Shown: positions 6,777-13,771 of the stretch, piece by piece | How positions within the stretch are numbered: position 1 is the stretch's first letter | How the letters are laid out: every line of letters starts with the position of its first letter | Source of the DNA: Tannerella sp. | GTDB taxonomy: Bacteria > Bacteroidota > Bacteroidia > Bacteroidales > Tannerellaceae | Length of the DNA stretch: 16,401 nt | NCBI GenBank assembly: GCA_031272655.1 | Contig: JAISTJ010000215.1 | Coordinates: forward strand, 1-16,401 | Reading direction: 5' to 3' | Translations under genes and position numbers: made by a program | Notes under the pieces: generated by a model | The model's input: the letters and a program-made list of their open reading frames with translations, nothing else | The model's database searches: none | Told to the model about the DNA's origin: nothing

Positions 6777-7439
6777 TTAATATATTGCGCCAAATCCTAT
6801 TCCGGTTGAATTGCCAAGTCCTACGTTCCAAGCAAAGGCTTTTGTATCCCTCTTTCCTTCAATGATAACGGGGCAAAGGCTGGCTCGATTGCCAATCTTC
6901 TTGTAGTGAATGACTTTCGTTCTCCGTGCCTGATAAGTAGTGTCGAATCTGATGCTCAAACTCTCGTCTCTATGCAGTCCGGCAATGTCCATTTTGTATA
7001 ACAATTTGTCAGTGAGCAGTTTGCCGGATTCTTCGTCTTCAAATGTATAATGCTTGCCGTCATTGCGGTCGGGTGAGTTTTTAAGAAATATCGGGCTGGC
7101 GCATCTGAAAAGCGTTTGATTTGAGAAATCAGGCTCTTCCTGAATGGTAACGTCGATGACTGACATGCCGTTGAACATCTCAGGTTCGCACAGTATAGTT
7201 CTGATAACCTGCTTCATATAGTGGTCGTCGAAGAAACTGATAAAGAACTTTGCCCCGTCCGGAAAGTACAATCCGTCGCTTCCTGCTTTGGCATTCAGTA
7301 GCCATGAAAACGAGAAGAGCGCAGTGTTGCCATGCAACTCGTTACATCCCAGCCACTTATGGATAGTACCCACCATAAGAGGCTGATAATTAAAGAGTAC
7401 CATAGCGTTATTAGGCGTTGTTCTTAAATGTATTCTCAT
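6777..7439 (-). CDS. cas6: Cas6 pre-crRNA endoribonuclease
   Basis: A 220-residue complete Cas6, the ribonuclease that cuts CRISPR transcripts inside the repeats to make crRNAs. The N-terminus MRIHLRTTPNNAMVLFNYQP is a typical first RRM strand and loop. It is followed by TIHKWLG, in which H27 is a candidate catalytic histidine. The C-terminus carries the diagnostic glycine-rich loop GLGNSTGIGFG (207-217). The length is normal for the family. It is the first gene of the cas operon. The start ATG is preceded on the minus strand by a short leader with a Bacteroidota-type -7 box about 20 bases upstream. A second, truncated cas6-like fragment lies immediately upstream at 7554-7769 and belongs to a different Cas6 subgroup (it starts MRFKL and has LPLSYQYELS). 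Confidence 0.9.
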   Translation of the reverse strand: MRIHLRTTPNNAMVLFNYQPLMVGTIHKWLGCNELHGNTALFSFSWLLNAKAGSDGLYFPDGAKFFISFFDDHYMKQVIRTILCEPEMFNGMSVIDVTIQEEPDFSNQTLFRCASPIFLKNSPDRNDGKHYTFEDEESGKLLTDKLLYKMDIAGLHRDESLSIRFDTTYQARRTKVIHYKKIGNRASLCPVIIEGKRDTKAFAWNVGLGNSTGIGFGAIY

Positions 7440-7458
7440 ATCTTCAATGTTTAGGGTA

Positions 7459-7466
7459 CAAAAGTA
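7459..7466 (-). promoter_or_regulatory. Probable -7 box for the cas operon
   Basis: On the minus strand the octamer TACTTTTG matches the Bacteroidota -7 consensus TAnnTTTG. It lies 19 bases upstream of the cas6 ATG, so the leader would be only about 12 bases. No TTTG is present at the expected -33 distance (the bases there are CCCA or close to it), so the promoter is either weak or activator-dependent. The gap up to 7519 holds nothing else I can identify. Confidence 0.45.
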
Positions 7467-7519
7467 ATCATTTTTTTCTTATTTTATGGGAGGTATGGGC
7501 AAAATTTTGTTTGGAGCGA

Positions 7520-7551
7520 GGGATATTTGTTCGACTATGTTGAAGTCGGAG
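7520..7551. repeat. 32-bp direct repeat, copy 1 (CRISPR-like pair)
   Basis: This 32-bp block is identical to 7586-7617; the flanking bases differ on both sides. The two copies are separated by 34 unrelated bases (7552-7585), which matches a repeat-spacer-repeat unit. Each copy has an internal stem: TTCGACT (7530-7536), loop ATGTTGA, AGTCGGA (7544-7550), with one G-U pair. The ends do not show the GAAAC-type 3' terminus common in type I-B repeats in either orientation. It may be a relic of a CRISPR array or some other dyad repeat. Confidence 0.6.
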
Positions 7552-7553
7552 TA

Positions 7554-7769
7554 TTAAGTTTCTGCCACAAACTTCGTCACTGTGCGGGATATTTGTTCGA
7601 CTATGTTGAAGTCGGAGCCGACAATATGTAGCCAATCTGAAACAGAATCCCGCGCAATAATCGCCCTGTAAACAAAAGCGCTCAGTTCGTACTGGTAACT
7701 CAACGGCAGCAATGAGGCATTTTTGGAGTTGAAAGCAGTAGCAACTTTCAACATAAGTTTGAAACGCAT
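7554..7769 (-). pseudogene. Truncated 5' fragment of a second cas6-like gene
   Basis: A 71-codon frame whose first ~50 residues look like a Cas6 N-terminus: MRFKLMLKVA, then LPLSYQYELSAFVYRAI (21-37) and DSVSDWLHI (41-49). From residue 51/52 onward the frame reads through the 32-bp repeat (SDFNIVEQIS) and then into the 34-base interval, where it stops. The rest of Cas6, including the glycine-rich C-terminal loop, is missing. The subgroup differs from the complete cas6 downstream, so this looks like a leftover of another CRISPR-Cas locus, not a recent duplicate. No good promoter was seen upstream. Alternatively it is an unrelated small protein; the Cas6 resemblance is by eye and covers only about 50 residues. 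Confidence 0.5.
7586..7617. repeat. 32-bp direct repeat, copy 2 (CRISPR-like pair)
   Basis: Exact second copy of the 7520-7551 block. Its right end (7617) coincides with the point where the cas6-like fragment on the minus strand stops resembling Cas6, so the repeat sits at the breakpoint of that gene. No third copy was found on either side, up to cas6 on the left and the antiporter gene on the right. Confidence 0.6.
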
Positions 7770-7882
7770 ATATAATTGATTATTAGTTTATTAAAACGAT
7801 TAGATTTTCCATACAAAGCATCCTCACCTCCATTCAGGTCTGATGGAATTACAATGAATTTACTACAAACGTACAGCAAAAA

Positions 7883-7914
7883 TTTGAATAATCCAATTTT
7901 TTTTATTATTTTTG
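7883..7914 (+). promoter_or_regulatory. Bacteroidota-type promoter for the antiporter-suf operon
   Basis: A -33 TTTG (7883-7886) and a -7 TATTTTTG (7907-7914) are separated by exactly 20 bases, matching the Bacteroidetes sigma factor consensus TTTG-N19-21-TAnnTTTG. The expected start site is near 7921, giving a leader of about 67 bases before the ATG at 7988. The stretch 7770-7882 between the cas6 fragment and this promoter shows nothing else that I can support. Confidence 0.72.
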
Positions 7915-7927
7915 CGGGCTGAAGATT

Positions 7928-7955
7928 ATACAGGATGAACTTTTTTATCCTGTAT
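7928..7955 (+). promoter_or_regulatory. 5' leader hairpin upstream of the antiporter gene
   Basis: A perfect 9-bp inverted repeat, ATACAGGAT (7928-7936) and ATCCTGTAT (7947-7955), with a 10-base loop, followed by TTTTAA. It lies just after the predicted transcription start and 32 bases before the ATG. It could be an mRNA-stabilising 5' stem, an attenuator, or a DNA operator. As a terminator it would be weak, because the stem is A/T-rich and the T-run is only four bases. Confidence 0.55.
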
Positions 7956-7987
7956 TTTAATGATTACTAACTTTTTAGGTATTTTTT

Positions 7988-10258
7988 ATGGGACACTTGC
8001 CTCCACTTATTCACGACCTTGCGCTGATTCTTATCACTGCGGGCGCGGTTACTATACTTTTTAAATGGCTTAAACAGCCGGTCGTACTGGGTTATATTGT
8101 TGCCGGCTTCCTTGCCGGTCCTAATTTCGTGTTCTTCCCTTCGGTCGGCGATGCAGTCAATATAAGCATTTGGGCTGATATAGGCGTAATTTTTCTGCTA
8201 TTTGCTCTTGGACTGGAATTTAGTTTTAAAAAACTTATTGCAGTGGGGGGATCGGCTTCAATAGCTACGATTATAAGTATGGGTTCGATGATGGCAATTG
8301 GTTATATCGTTGGAAAATTGTTTGGATGGTCATCTATTAACAGTATTTTTCTCGGATGCATGATTTCGATGTCGTCAACTACCATTATTATTAAGACATT
8401 GACAGACATGGGGTTACAAAAGCAGAAATTTGCCGGCATAGTCTTTGCGATGCTGATAGTAGAAGACCTTGTAGCTATTTTGATGATGGTATTACTTTCT
8501 ACCCTTGCCGTCAGCAAGCAGTTTGAAGGCGCTGACTTAGTACAGAACATCATTGTTCTTGTGTTTTTCCTATTGATATGGTTTGTTGGCGGTATATATC
8601 TGATACCAAGCCTGTTGAAGCGTTTTCAGAAGTATCTAAACAATGAAACGCTATTAGTAATAGTCATTGGCTTATGTCTCGGAATGGTGCTTTTTGCTTC
8701 ATCTGCAGGCTTTTCGGCTGCTCTGGGAGCGTTTGTGATGGGTTCGATTTTGGCTGAAACTGTTGAAATGAAGCGTATCGAGCATTTGGTTGAACCGTTG
8801 AAAAACCTATTTGGGGCTGTGTTTTTTGTCTCCGTCGGAATGATGATAGACCCTTCAATAATTGCGGAACATATTGGTACTATCCTGACTATCAGCCTGA
8901 CGGTCATTGTTTGTATGATTTTTTTCTCTACATTGGGAGTATCTGTATCCGGTCAGAGTCTCAAAGTGGCTATTCAAGCCGGTTTTTGCCTGTCTCAGAT
9001 TGGCGAATTTTCTTTTATCATTGCTACTCTGGGACTTAGCTTGGGAGTGATAGATAAATTTCTCTATCCGGTAATTGTAGCCGTCTCAACGTTAACTACT
9101 TTCTGCACTCCATATTTCATCAAAGCCTCGCCGTCGGTTTACACTTTCCTTGAGAAAAAAATACCTTCCAAATGGGATAAACTGCTGAAAGGATATGCTG
9201 CTTCGGGGTATGCCACGACAGTCAACCGACGTTCGGAATGGAATATCCTTTTAAAGAACGTGTTAAACATTGTTGTGATATACCTGTTAATTTCAATGTC
9301 AATCATTTTCCTTTCAAGGCAGTTCTTAAATCCTTGGATAACGGAACGTTTACCGTCTATTTGGGGGCATATAATAATAGCAGTTGTAACCATTCTCGCC
9401 TTAGCTCCTTTTATGAGGGCTATTGTTGTGCGCAAAAGCAATTCCAAAGAAGTCAAAAAACTTTGGGCAGACAACAATTTGAACCGTACCGGCCTAATTT
9501 TGCTGACAATTGCACGGTATTTAATATGTATTGGATTAGTTCTTGCTGTACTGATGCCGCTTTTCCCTAATGCCACCGCCATACTGTGCCTTATTTCAAT
9601 GATAGTTGTTGCAGCTGTAACATGGTCGCAAGTAGTAAAGAAGCAGTCGAGACGAATGGAACGTGTTTTCATGGAAAACCTCAACCGGAAAGAGTTGGAA
9701 GAAGAACGAAAAACAACATTAGGTAAAAAGACGGTTAAAGATTTGTTAGACAAGGATGTACATGTTGAAGAAATAACCGTTTCGCCAATATCTCCAAGCG
9801 CAGGCAAAACACTCAAAGAACTAAATTTCAAGCAGGTAGCAGGAGTTAATGTCGTTTCTATCATTCGTGGTTCTAAAAAGATAAATATACCGGACGGAAA
9901 TGTACGTCTTTATCCTTACGACAAATTAGTTGTAGTAGGTTCTGATGAGGAGATACAGAAGTGTCTAAACAGAATAGCTCAATATCAGGATAATCCTGAA
10001 GAGGAAGACGAGGCAATCCATCACATAGCGCTATCTAACTATGTTGTTGAAGCAGATTCGCCTTTGTTGGGCAAGACAGTTCGCGAACTTAATACCCGCG
10101 AGCGAGCCGAGTGTATGATAATAGGTATTGACCGTAACGGACATACTATGAGCAACTTCACAGCCGACTTGATGCTTGAAAAAGGCGATGTATTATGGCT
10201 TGCAGGCGAAAAAGATGATGTGGATGGTTTCGGGGAGAAATATATAGAAAACGCTTAA
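7988..10258 (+). CDS. Kef/CPA2-type cation:proton antiporter with two TrkA-C domains
   Basis: A 756-residue inner-membrane monovalent cation:proton antiporter. Residues ~1-380 form the Na+/H+ exchanger membrane domain, with many hydrophobic helices and typical CPA2 motifs (LGYIVAGFLAGPN near 35-47, FALGLEFSFKKL near 72-83, SMSSTTIIIKTL, VEDLVAILMMVLL, SQIGEFSFIIATLGLSLG). Four further hydrophobic segments at roughly 430-560 are followed by a charged linker and two tandem RCK_C/TrkA-C modules (about 590-660 and 675-750). Each module ends in a conserved KLVVVGS or VLWLAGE strand. The NAD-binding RCK_N domain usual in KefB/KefC is absent. The ATG at 7988 is the first in the leader. It is 13 bases upstream of sufC and probably heads that transcript. 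The transported ion (K+ or Na+) cannot be told from sequence. Confidence 0.88.
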   Translation: MGHLPPLIHDLALILITAGAVTILFKWLKQPVVLGYIVAGFLAGPNFVFFPSVGDAVNISIWADIGVIFLLFALGLEFSFKKLIAVGGSASIATIISMGSMMAIGYIVGKLFGWSSINSIFLGCMISMSSTTIIIKTLTDMGLQKQKFAGIVFAMLIVEDLVAILMMVLLSTLAVSKQFEGADLVQNIIVLVFFLLIWFVGGIYLIPSLLKRFQKYLNNETLLVIVIGLCLGMVLFASSAGFSAALGAFVMGSILAETVEMKRIEHLVEPLKNLFGAVFFVSVGMMIDPSIIAEHIGTILTISLTVIVCMIFFSTLGVSVSGQSLKVAIQAGFCLSQIGEFSFIIATLGLSLGVIDKFLYPVIVAVSTLTTFCTPYFIKASPSVYTFLEKKIPSKWDKLLKGYAASGYATTVNRRSEWNILLKNVLNIVVIYLLISMSIIFLSRQFLNPWITERLPSIWGHIIIAVVTILALAPFMRAIVVRKSNSKEVKKLWADNNLNRTGLILLTIARYLICIGLVLAVLMPLFPNATAILCLISMIVVAAVTWSQVVKKQSRRMERVFMENLNRKELEEERKTTLGKKTVKDLLDKDVHVEEITVSPISPSAGKTLKELNFKQVAGVNVVSIIRGSKKINIPDGNVRLYPYDKLVVVGSDEEIQKCLNRIAQYQDNPEEEDEAIHHIALSNYVVEADSPLLGKTVRELNTRERAECMIIGIDRNGHTMSNFTADLMLEKGDVLWLAGEKDDVDGFGEKYIENA

Positions 10259-10271
10259 ATTTATTTCGATA

Positions 10272-11018
10272 ATGTTGATAATAAAAAATTTACATGCATC
10301 TGTAGGTGGTAAAGAGATATTGAAAGGTATAGATTTAACAATAAAAGCCGGTGAAGTTCATGCAATTATGGGACCTAACGGGTCAGGCAAAAGCACTCTG
10401 AGTAGCGTACTCGTTGGTAATCCGGCTTTTACAGTTACCGAAGGAAGCGTAACATACAAAGGTAAAGATCTTTTACAAATGTCGCCGGAAGTGCGCAGTC
10501 GCGAAGGTTTGTTCCTAAGTTTTCAATATCCGGTAGAGATTCCGGGCGTCAGTATGGTTAATTTCATGCGGGCAGCTGTAAATGCCCACAGGGAATATCG
10601 AGGAGAAGAGCCTGTTTCGGCTACCGACTTCCTCAAACTATTACGTGAGAAAAGAGAAATCGTGGAGTTAGACAGCAAACTTGCAAGCCGAAGCGTCAAC
10701 GAAGGCTTCTCCGGCGGTGAAAAAAAACGTAATGAGATTTTTCAAATGGCAATGCTTAACCCCTCGCTCGCTATCCTCGACGAAACGGACAGCGGACTTG
10801 ACATTGACGCTCTGCGTATCGTTGCAAATGGAGTGAATAAGCTTCGAACGCCGGAAAATGCAGCAATTGTAATTACTCATTATCAGCGGCTTTTAGATTA
10901 TATTCATCCGGATGTAGTGCATGTGCTCTACAAAGGCAAAATAGTCAAGACTGCCGGTCCGGAATTGGCGCTTGAACTTGAGAAATCGGGATATGACTGG
11001 CTAAAAGATGATTTTTGA
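10272..11018 (+). CDS. sufC: Fe-S cluster assembly ATPase SufC
   Basis: A 248-residue SufC, the ABC-type ATPase that drives iron-sulfur cluster assembly on the SufBC2D scaffold in the cytoplasm. Visible motifs are Walker A GPNGSGKST (35-43), the Q-loop in SFQYPVEIPG, the signature FSGGEKKRNEIFQ, and Walker B with SufC-specific continuation LAILDETDSGLDIDAL. ITHYQRLLDYI contains the H-loop histidine. The protein is full length. It follows the antiporter by 13 bases and precedes sufD by 68 bases. In most Bacteroidota sufB is directly upstream of sufC; here it is not in the window. Confidence 0.95.
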   Translation: MLIIKNLHASVGGKEILKGIDLTIKAGEVHAIMGPNGSGKSTLSSVLVGNPAFTVTEGSVTYKGKDLLQMSPEVRSREGLFLSFQYPVEIPGVSMVNFMRAAVNAHREYRGEEPVSATDFLKLLREKREIVELDSKLASRSVNEGFSGGEKKRNEIFQMAMLNPSLAILDETDSGLDIDALRIVANGVNKLRTPENAAIVITHYQRLLDYIHPDVVHVLYKGKIVKTAGPELALELEKSGYDWLKDDF

Positions 11019-11024
11019 TATATG

Positions 11025-11077
11025 ATTTTAGATTTATGATTTATCAATTCTAAAATCTAAAATCTAAAATCTAAAAT
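11025..11077. repeat. Heptamer tandem repeat and inverted arm between sufC and sufD
   Basis: Four perfect tandem copies of CTAAAAT occupy 11050-11077. Upstream, ATTTTAGATTT (11025-11035) is the exact reverse complement of AAATCTAAAAT, which occurs in three registers within the tandem array. The 68-base gap can therefore fold into an A/T-rich 11-bp stem in alternative registers. A single related heptamer unit is also seen near 1659-1669, upstream of satD, so the motif may be scattered in this genome. Confidence 0.7.
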
Positions 11078-11086
11078 ATTTTATAG

Positions 11087-12424
11087 ATGAATCAATATAT
11101 TGATATATACAGGGAATATGAGGAGTTGATACGCATGAATGCTCCTGCGTGCATGAATCCTTTACGTGAAAAAGCTTTTGAAGACTTCCGGAGGCTTGGT
11201 TTTCCGTCGCTAAAAGACGAAAACTATCGTTACACGGATGTAGCGAAGGCTTTTGCTCCGAATTACGGTCTTAACCTGAGCCGCCTTAAAACACCGCTTA
11301 ACCCATTAGACGTCTTTAGTTGCGACGTACCAAACATGAGCACACAGTTGTATTTTGTTGTAAACGACTCATTTTACAGCGAATTGATGCCCAAAGCTTC
11401 TCTACCTGAAGGAATTTATGCAGGCAGTCTGCGACGTTTTATGGAGATTTATCCCGAAAAAGCTATTCAATATTACGGTAGTGTTGCGGATAGTTCCAAA
11501 GATGCGATTACTGCCCTCAACACTATGTTTGCACAAAACGGATTCGTCATTTATATTAGTAAAGGCTTGAAACTCAAGCGTCCAATACAATTAATTAATA
11601 CTTTCCGCACTAAAACAGATATAATGGCTAACCGAAGACTGTTAATCATTCTGGAAGAAGACTCGGAAGCACAACTTCTCGTTTGCGACCATACAATGGA
11701 TAATGTGCAATGTCTTTCTACTCAGGTTGTTGAGATCATCGCTTCAGAAAATTCCCGCTTTGATTACTACGACCTTGAAGAAAGTTCAGTCAGAACTACC
11801 CGTTTTTCGACTGTGTATGCCCGCCAGAAAACAGCTTCCAACGTGCTTATTAACGGTATTACGCTTAATAATGGTTTGACCCGCAACGATTATTATATCA
11901 CATTAGAAGGCGAACATGCCGAAACAACCCTCTGCGGCATGGCAATACTGGATGGTAATCAACATGTGGACACATGGTCGCATGTTACCCATGCCGCTCC
12001 GCACTGCAAAAGCACTGAACTGTTTAAAAATATACTCGACAATGCGTCATCAGGCAGTTTCAGCGGGCGTATTTTAGTATGCAAAGATTCACAAAAGACT
12101 GAAGCATATCAACTTAACCGTAACTTATGTTTGTCGCGAGAAGCCCGAATGTACAGCAAGCCGCAATTAGAAATTTATGCCGACGATGTCAAATGTTCAC
12201 ACGGCATGAGTACCGGTCAGCTTGACGAACAGGCGCTATTTTACATGCAAAGTCGCGGCATTTCCCATAATGAAGCAAAGTTGCTGTTAAGCATAGCTTT
12301 TACTGCCGATGTAACCGGCAAAGTACGCCTCGAAGCGCTTAAAGACCGTCTTCAATATTTAACAGAGAAACGCTTCCGCGGTGAACTCGCCCAGTGCGCC
12401 GGCTGCAACACCTGCTGTAAGTAA
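11087..12424 (+). CDS. sufD: Fe-S cluster assembly protein SufD
   Basis: A 445-residue SufD, the scaffold partner of SufB and SufC. The N-terminal helical part includes FRRLGFPSLKDENYRYTDV (about 30-48), the usual SufD start. The central beta-helix region carries LIILEEDSEAQLLVCDH. The C-terminal region has the family signature KSTELFKNILDNASSGSFSG, YSKPQLEIYADDVKCSHGMS and GISHNEAKLLLSIAF. The protein ends in an extra cysteine cluster, C437-x2-C440-x2-C443-C444, one residue from the terminus. It starts 68 bases after sufC and ends 15 bases before the histidine kinase. With sufC it gives two of the three SufBCD scaffold components; sufB must be elsewhere. Confidence 0.93.
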   Translation: MNQYIDIYREYEELIRMNAPACMNPLREKAFEDFRRLGFPSLKDENYRYTDVAKAFAPNYGLNLSRLKTPLNPLDVFSCDVPNMSTQLYFVVNDSFYSELMPKASLPEGIYAGSLRRFMEIYPEKAIQYYGSVADSSKDAITALNTMFAQNGFVIYISKGLKLKRPIQLINTFRTKTDIMANRRLLIILEEDSEAQLLVCDHTMDNVQCLSTQVVEIIASENSRFDYYDLEESSVRTTRFSTVYARQKTASNVLINGITLNNGLTRNDYYITLEGEHAETTLCGMAILDGNQHVDTWSHVTHAAPHCKSTELFKNILDNASSGSFSGRILVCKDSQKTEAYQLNRNLCLSREARMYSKPQLEIYADDVKCSHGMSTGQLDEQALFYMQSRGISHNEAKLLLSIAFTADVTGKVRLEALKDRLQYLTEKRFRGELAQCAGCNTCCK

Positions 12425-12439
12425 TTATAAATCAGAAAG

Positions 12440-13771
12440 ATGCGATTAAATAAATATAAATATCGTCTTGCATTGAAGATCATTTGGCTGGTGATTACTT
12501 CCGGCGCGGTCGCTTATTGTATCTCCCGCCAGTGGTACTGGGCGGGTGGGGGATGCGCCGTATTTTTTGCTGTGGCTGTTAAGAAACTGTCTGAGTTTCA
12601 GTATCGAACGTTTAAAGATATGCGGCGGCTGATTGATGCGATACAGTTTTCGGAGCTTAATATAACATTTAAATATCTCATACCCAAAGGATTAGCGCCC
12701 GAACTTGTGCCCGAAATGGAAAAAGCGGTGGCGCAATTCAACTTACGGCAAAGAAAATATATGTCGGAGCAAATTTTCTATGATTTGTTGCTCAATCGCA
12801 TTGATTTTGGCGTTATTGTCGTTGAGGGAAAGGGGGACATTTTGTGGCTAAACAAGTGGATAACAGACCTTTTCGTCAGTCCGTACCCTAAACGCCTCGC
12901 CGACTTTGCGAAGCTGGCGCCTGAACTGCCTGAAATATTGGAAAATATTATCCCAAATGAGACTAAACTCCTAAGTATCAACAATATTCAAGTTGCAGCG
13001 ACGGCTATTTATTTTTACAGCGAGAACAAACGCCTGAAAGTCATTAGTTTAAAGAATGTAAAGGCTGTGCTTGAAGAAAGCGAGAATGATGCGTGGCGCA
13101 AGCTAATCCGTGTGCTGACACATGAAATGATGAACTCTCTGACGCCGATTATCTCGCTGTCGGAAACGTTTTCGGAGGAAAATCCGGATATGTTGCAGAC
13201 GCCTGTTTTGGAAGATAGCTTCGATACTCCCGATGATGGGGGATTTCAGATGATGAAGCGTGCGATGCAGACTATTCATCGGCGCAGTAAGGGTTTGGTA
13301 ACGTTTGTGAGCAATTACCGCAAACTTGCGCAGATTCCCCAACCCGTAAAAGCGCCTTTTGATGCTATAGACTGGATTGAAGATATCAGTCGTTTGCTTG
13401 CTCCGGACGGATACCGCTTCGTTTACAGCGTAAATCCCCCCAAACTGATTATAAATGCCGACAGGGCGTTGCTCGAACAGGCGCTCATAAACCTTATCCG
13501 CAACGCTTGCGAATCATCGGCACAGCAGCCCGATGTGAATGTGGAAATAGAGAGAGATGGATATAATCGCCTGTATATCAGGGTGAAAGATACCGGCGAC
13601 GGTATCCTGCCCGAAGTTATGGACAGGATTTTTGTACCGTTCTTTACCACCAAACCAAGCGGTTCGGGCATCGGTCTTAGTATATGCCGCCAAATAGTGA
13701 AGCTACATGGCGGCACAATCTCTGTCTATTCGCAATCGGGAGAGGGCAGCTGTTTTACAATAGTTATTTAG
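12440..13771 (+). CDS. Membrane sensor histidine kinase, PAS-containing (NtrY-like)
   Basis: A 443-residue sensor kinase. Two membrane segments near the N-terminus (about 11-28 and 33-47) leave almost no periplasmic loop, so the signal is probably sensed in the membrane or cytoplasm. A PAS-like segment (NRIDFGVIVVEGKGDILWLN) lies near 115-140. The dimerisation/phospho-acceptor box is RVLTHEMMNSLTPI with H228. The ATP-binding domain shows the N box NLIRNACESS (351-360), VKDTGDGI, FVPFFTTKPSGSGIGLSIC and a closing GGTISVYSQSGEGSCFTI. All catalytic boxes are intact. It starts 15 bases after sufD. No response regulator is in the window, so it is an orphan locally; the usual partner type would be an NtrC-like regulator. 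Its 3' end overlaps the convergent GH92 gene by 8 bases. Confidence 0.9.
   Translation: MRLNKYKYRLALKIIWLVITSGAVAYCISRQWYWAGGGCAVFFAVAVKKLSEFQYRTFKDMRRLIDAIQFSELNITFKYLIPKGLAPELVPEMEKAVAQFNLRQRKYMSEQIFYDLLLNRIDFGVIVVEGKGDILWLNKWITDLFVSPYPKRLADFAKLAPELPEILENIIPNETKLLSINNIQVAATAIYFYSENKRLKVISLKNVKAVLEESENDAWRKLIRVLTHEMMNSLTPIISLSETFSEENPDMLQTPVLEDSFDTPDDGGFQMMKRAMQTIHRRSKGLVTFVSNYRKLAQIPQPVKAPFDAIDWIEDISRLLAPDGYRFVYSVNPPKLIINADRALLEQALINLIRNACESSAQQPDVNVEIERDGYNRLYIRVKDTGDGILPEVMDRIFVPFFTTKPSGSGIGLSICRQIVKLHGGTISVYSQSGEGSCFTIVI

Noticed and set aside
6764..6793. TTG start for Cas5 at 6793
   Set aside because: It would overlap the cas6 3' end; the ATG at 6763 starts directly at the conserved Cas5 N-terminus.
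1..7439. Type I-C assignment because cas4 and a fused cas3 are present
   Set aside because: A complete Cas6 with a glycine-rich loop is present; I-C systems lack Cas6 and use Cas5 for processing.
7520..7617. Calling the repeat pair a confirmed CRISPR array of this cas locus
   Set aside because: There are only two copies, no typical type I-B repeat terminus, and one copy lies in an open frame; recorded as a repeat pair and a hypothesis.
7928..7960. Leader hairpin as a rho-independent terminator
   Set aside because: The stem is A/T-rich, the T-run after it is only four bases, and it lies just after a promoter and before an intact gene.
9139..9864. A 241-codon minus-strand open frame within the antiporter gene
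   Set aside because: It is antisense to a clearly coding region, with composition typical of a shadow frame and no recognisable motifs.
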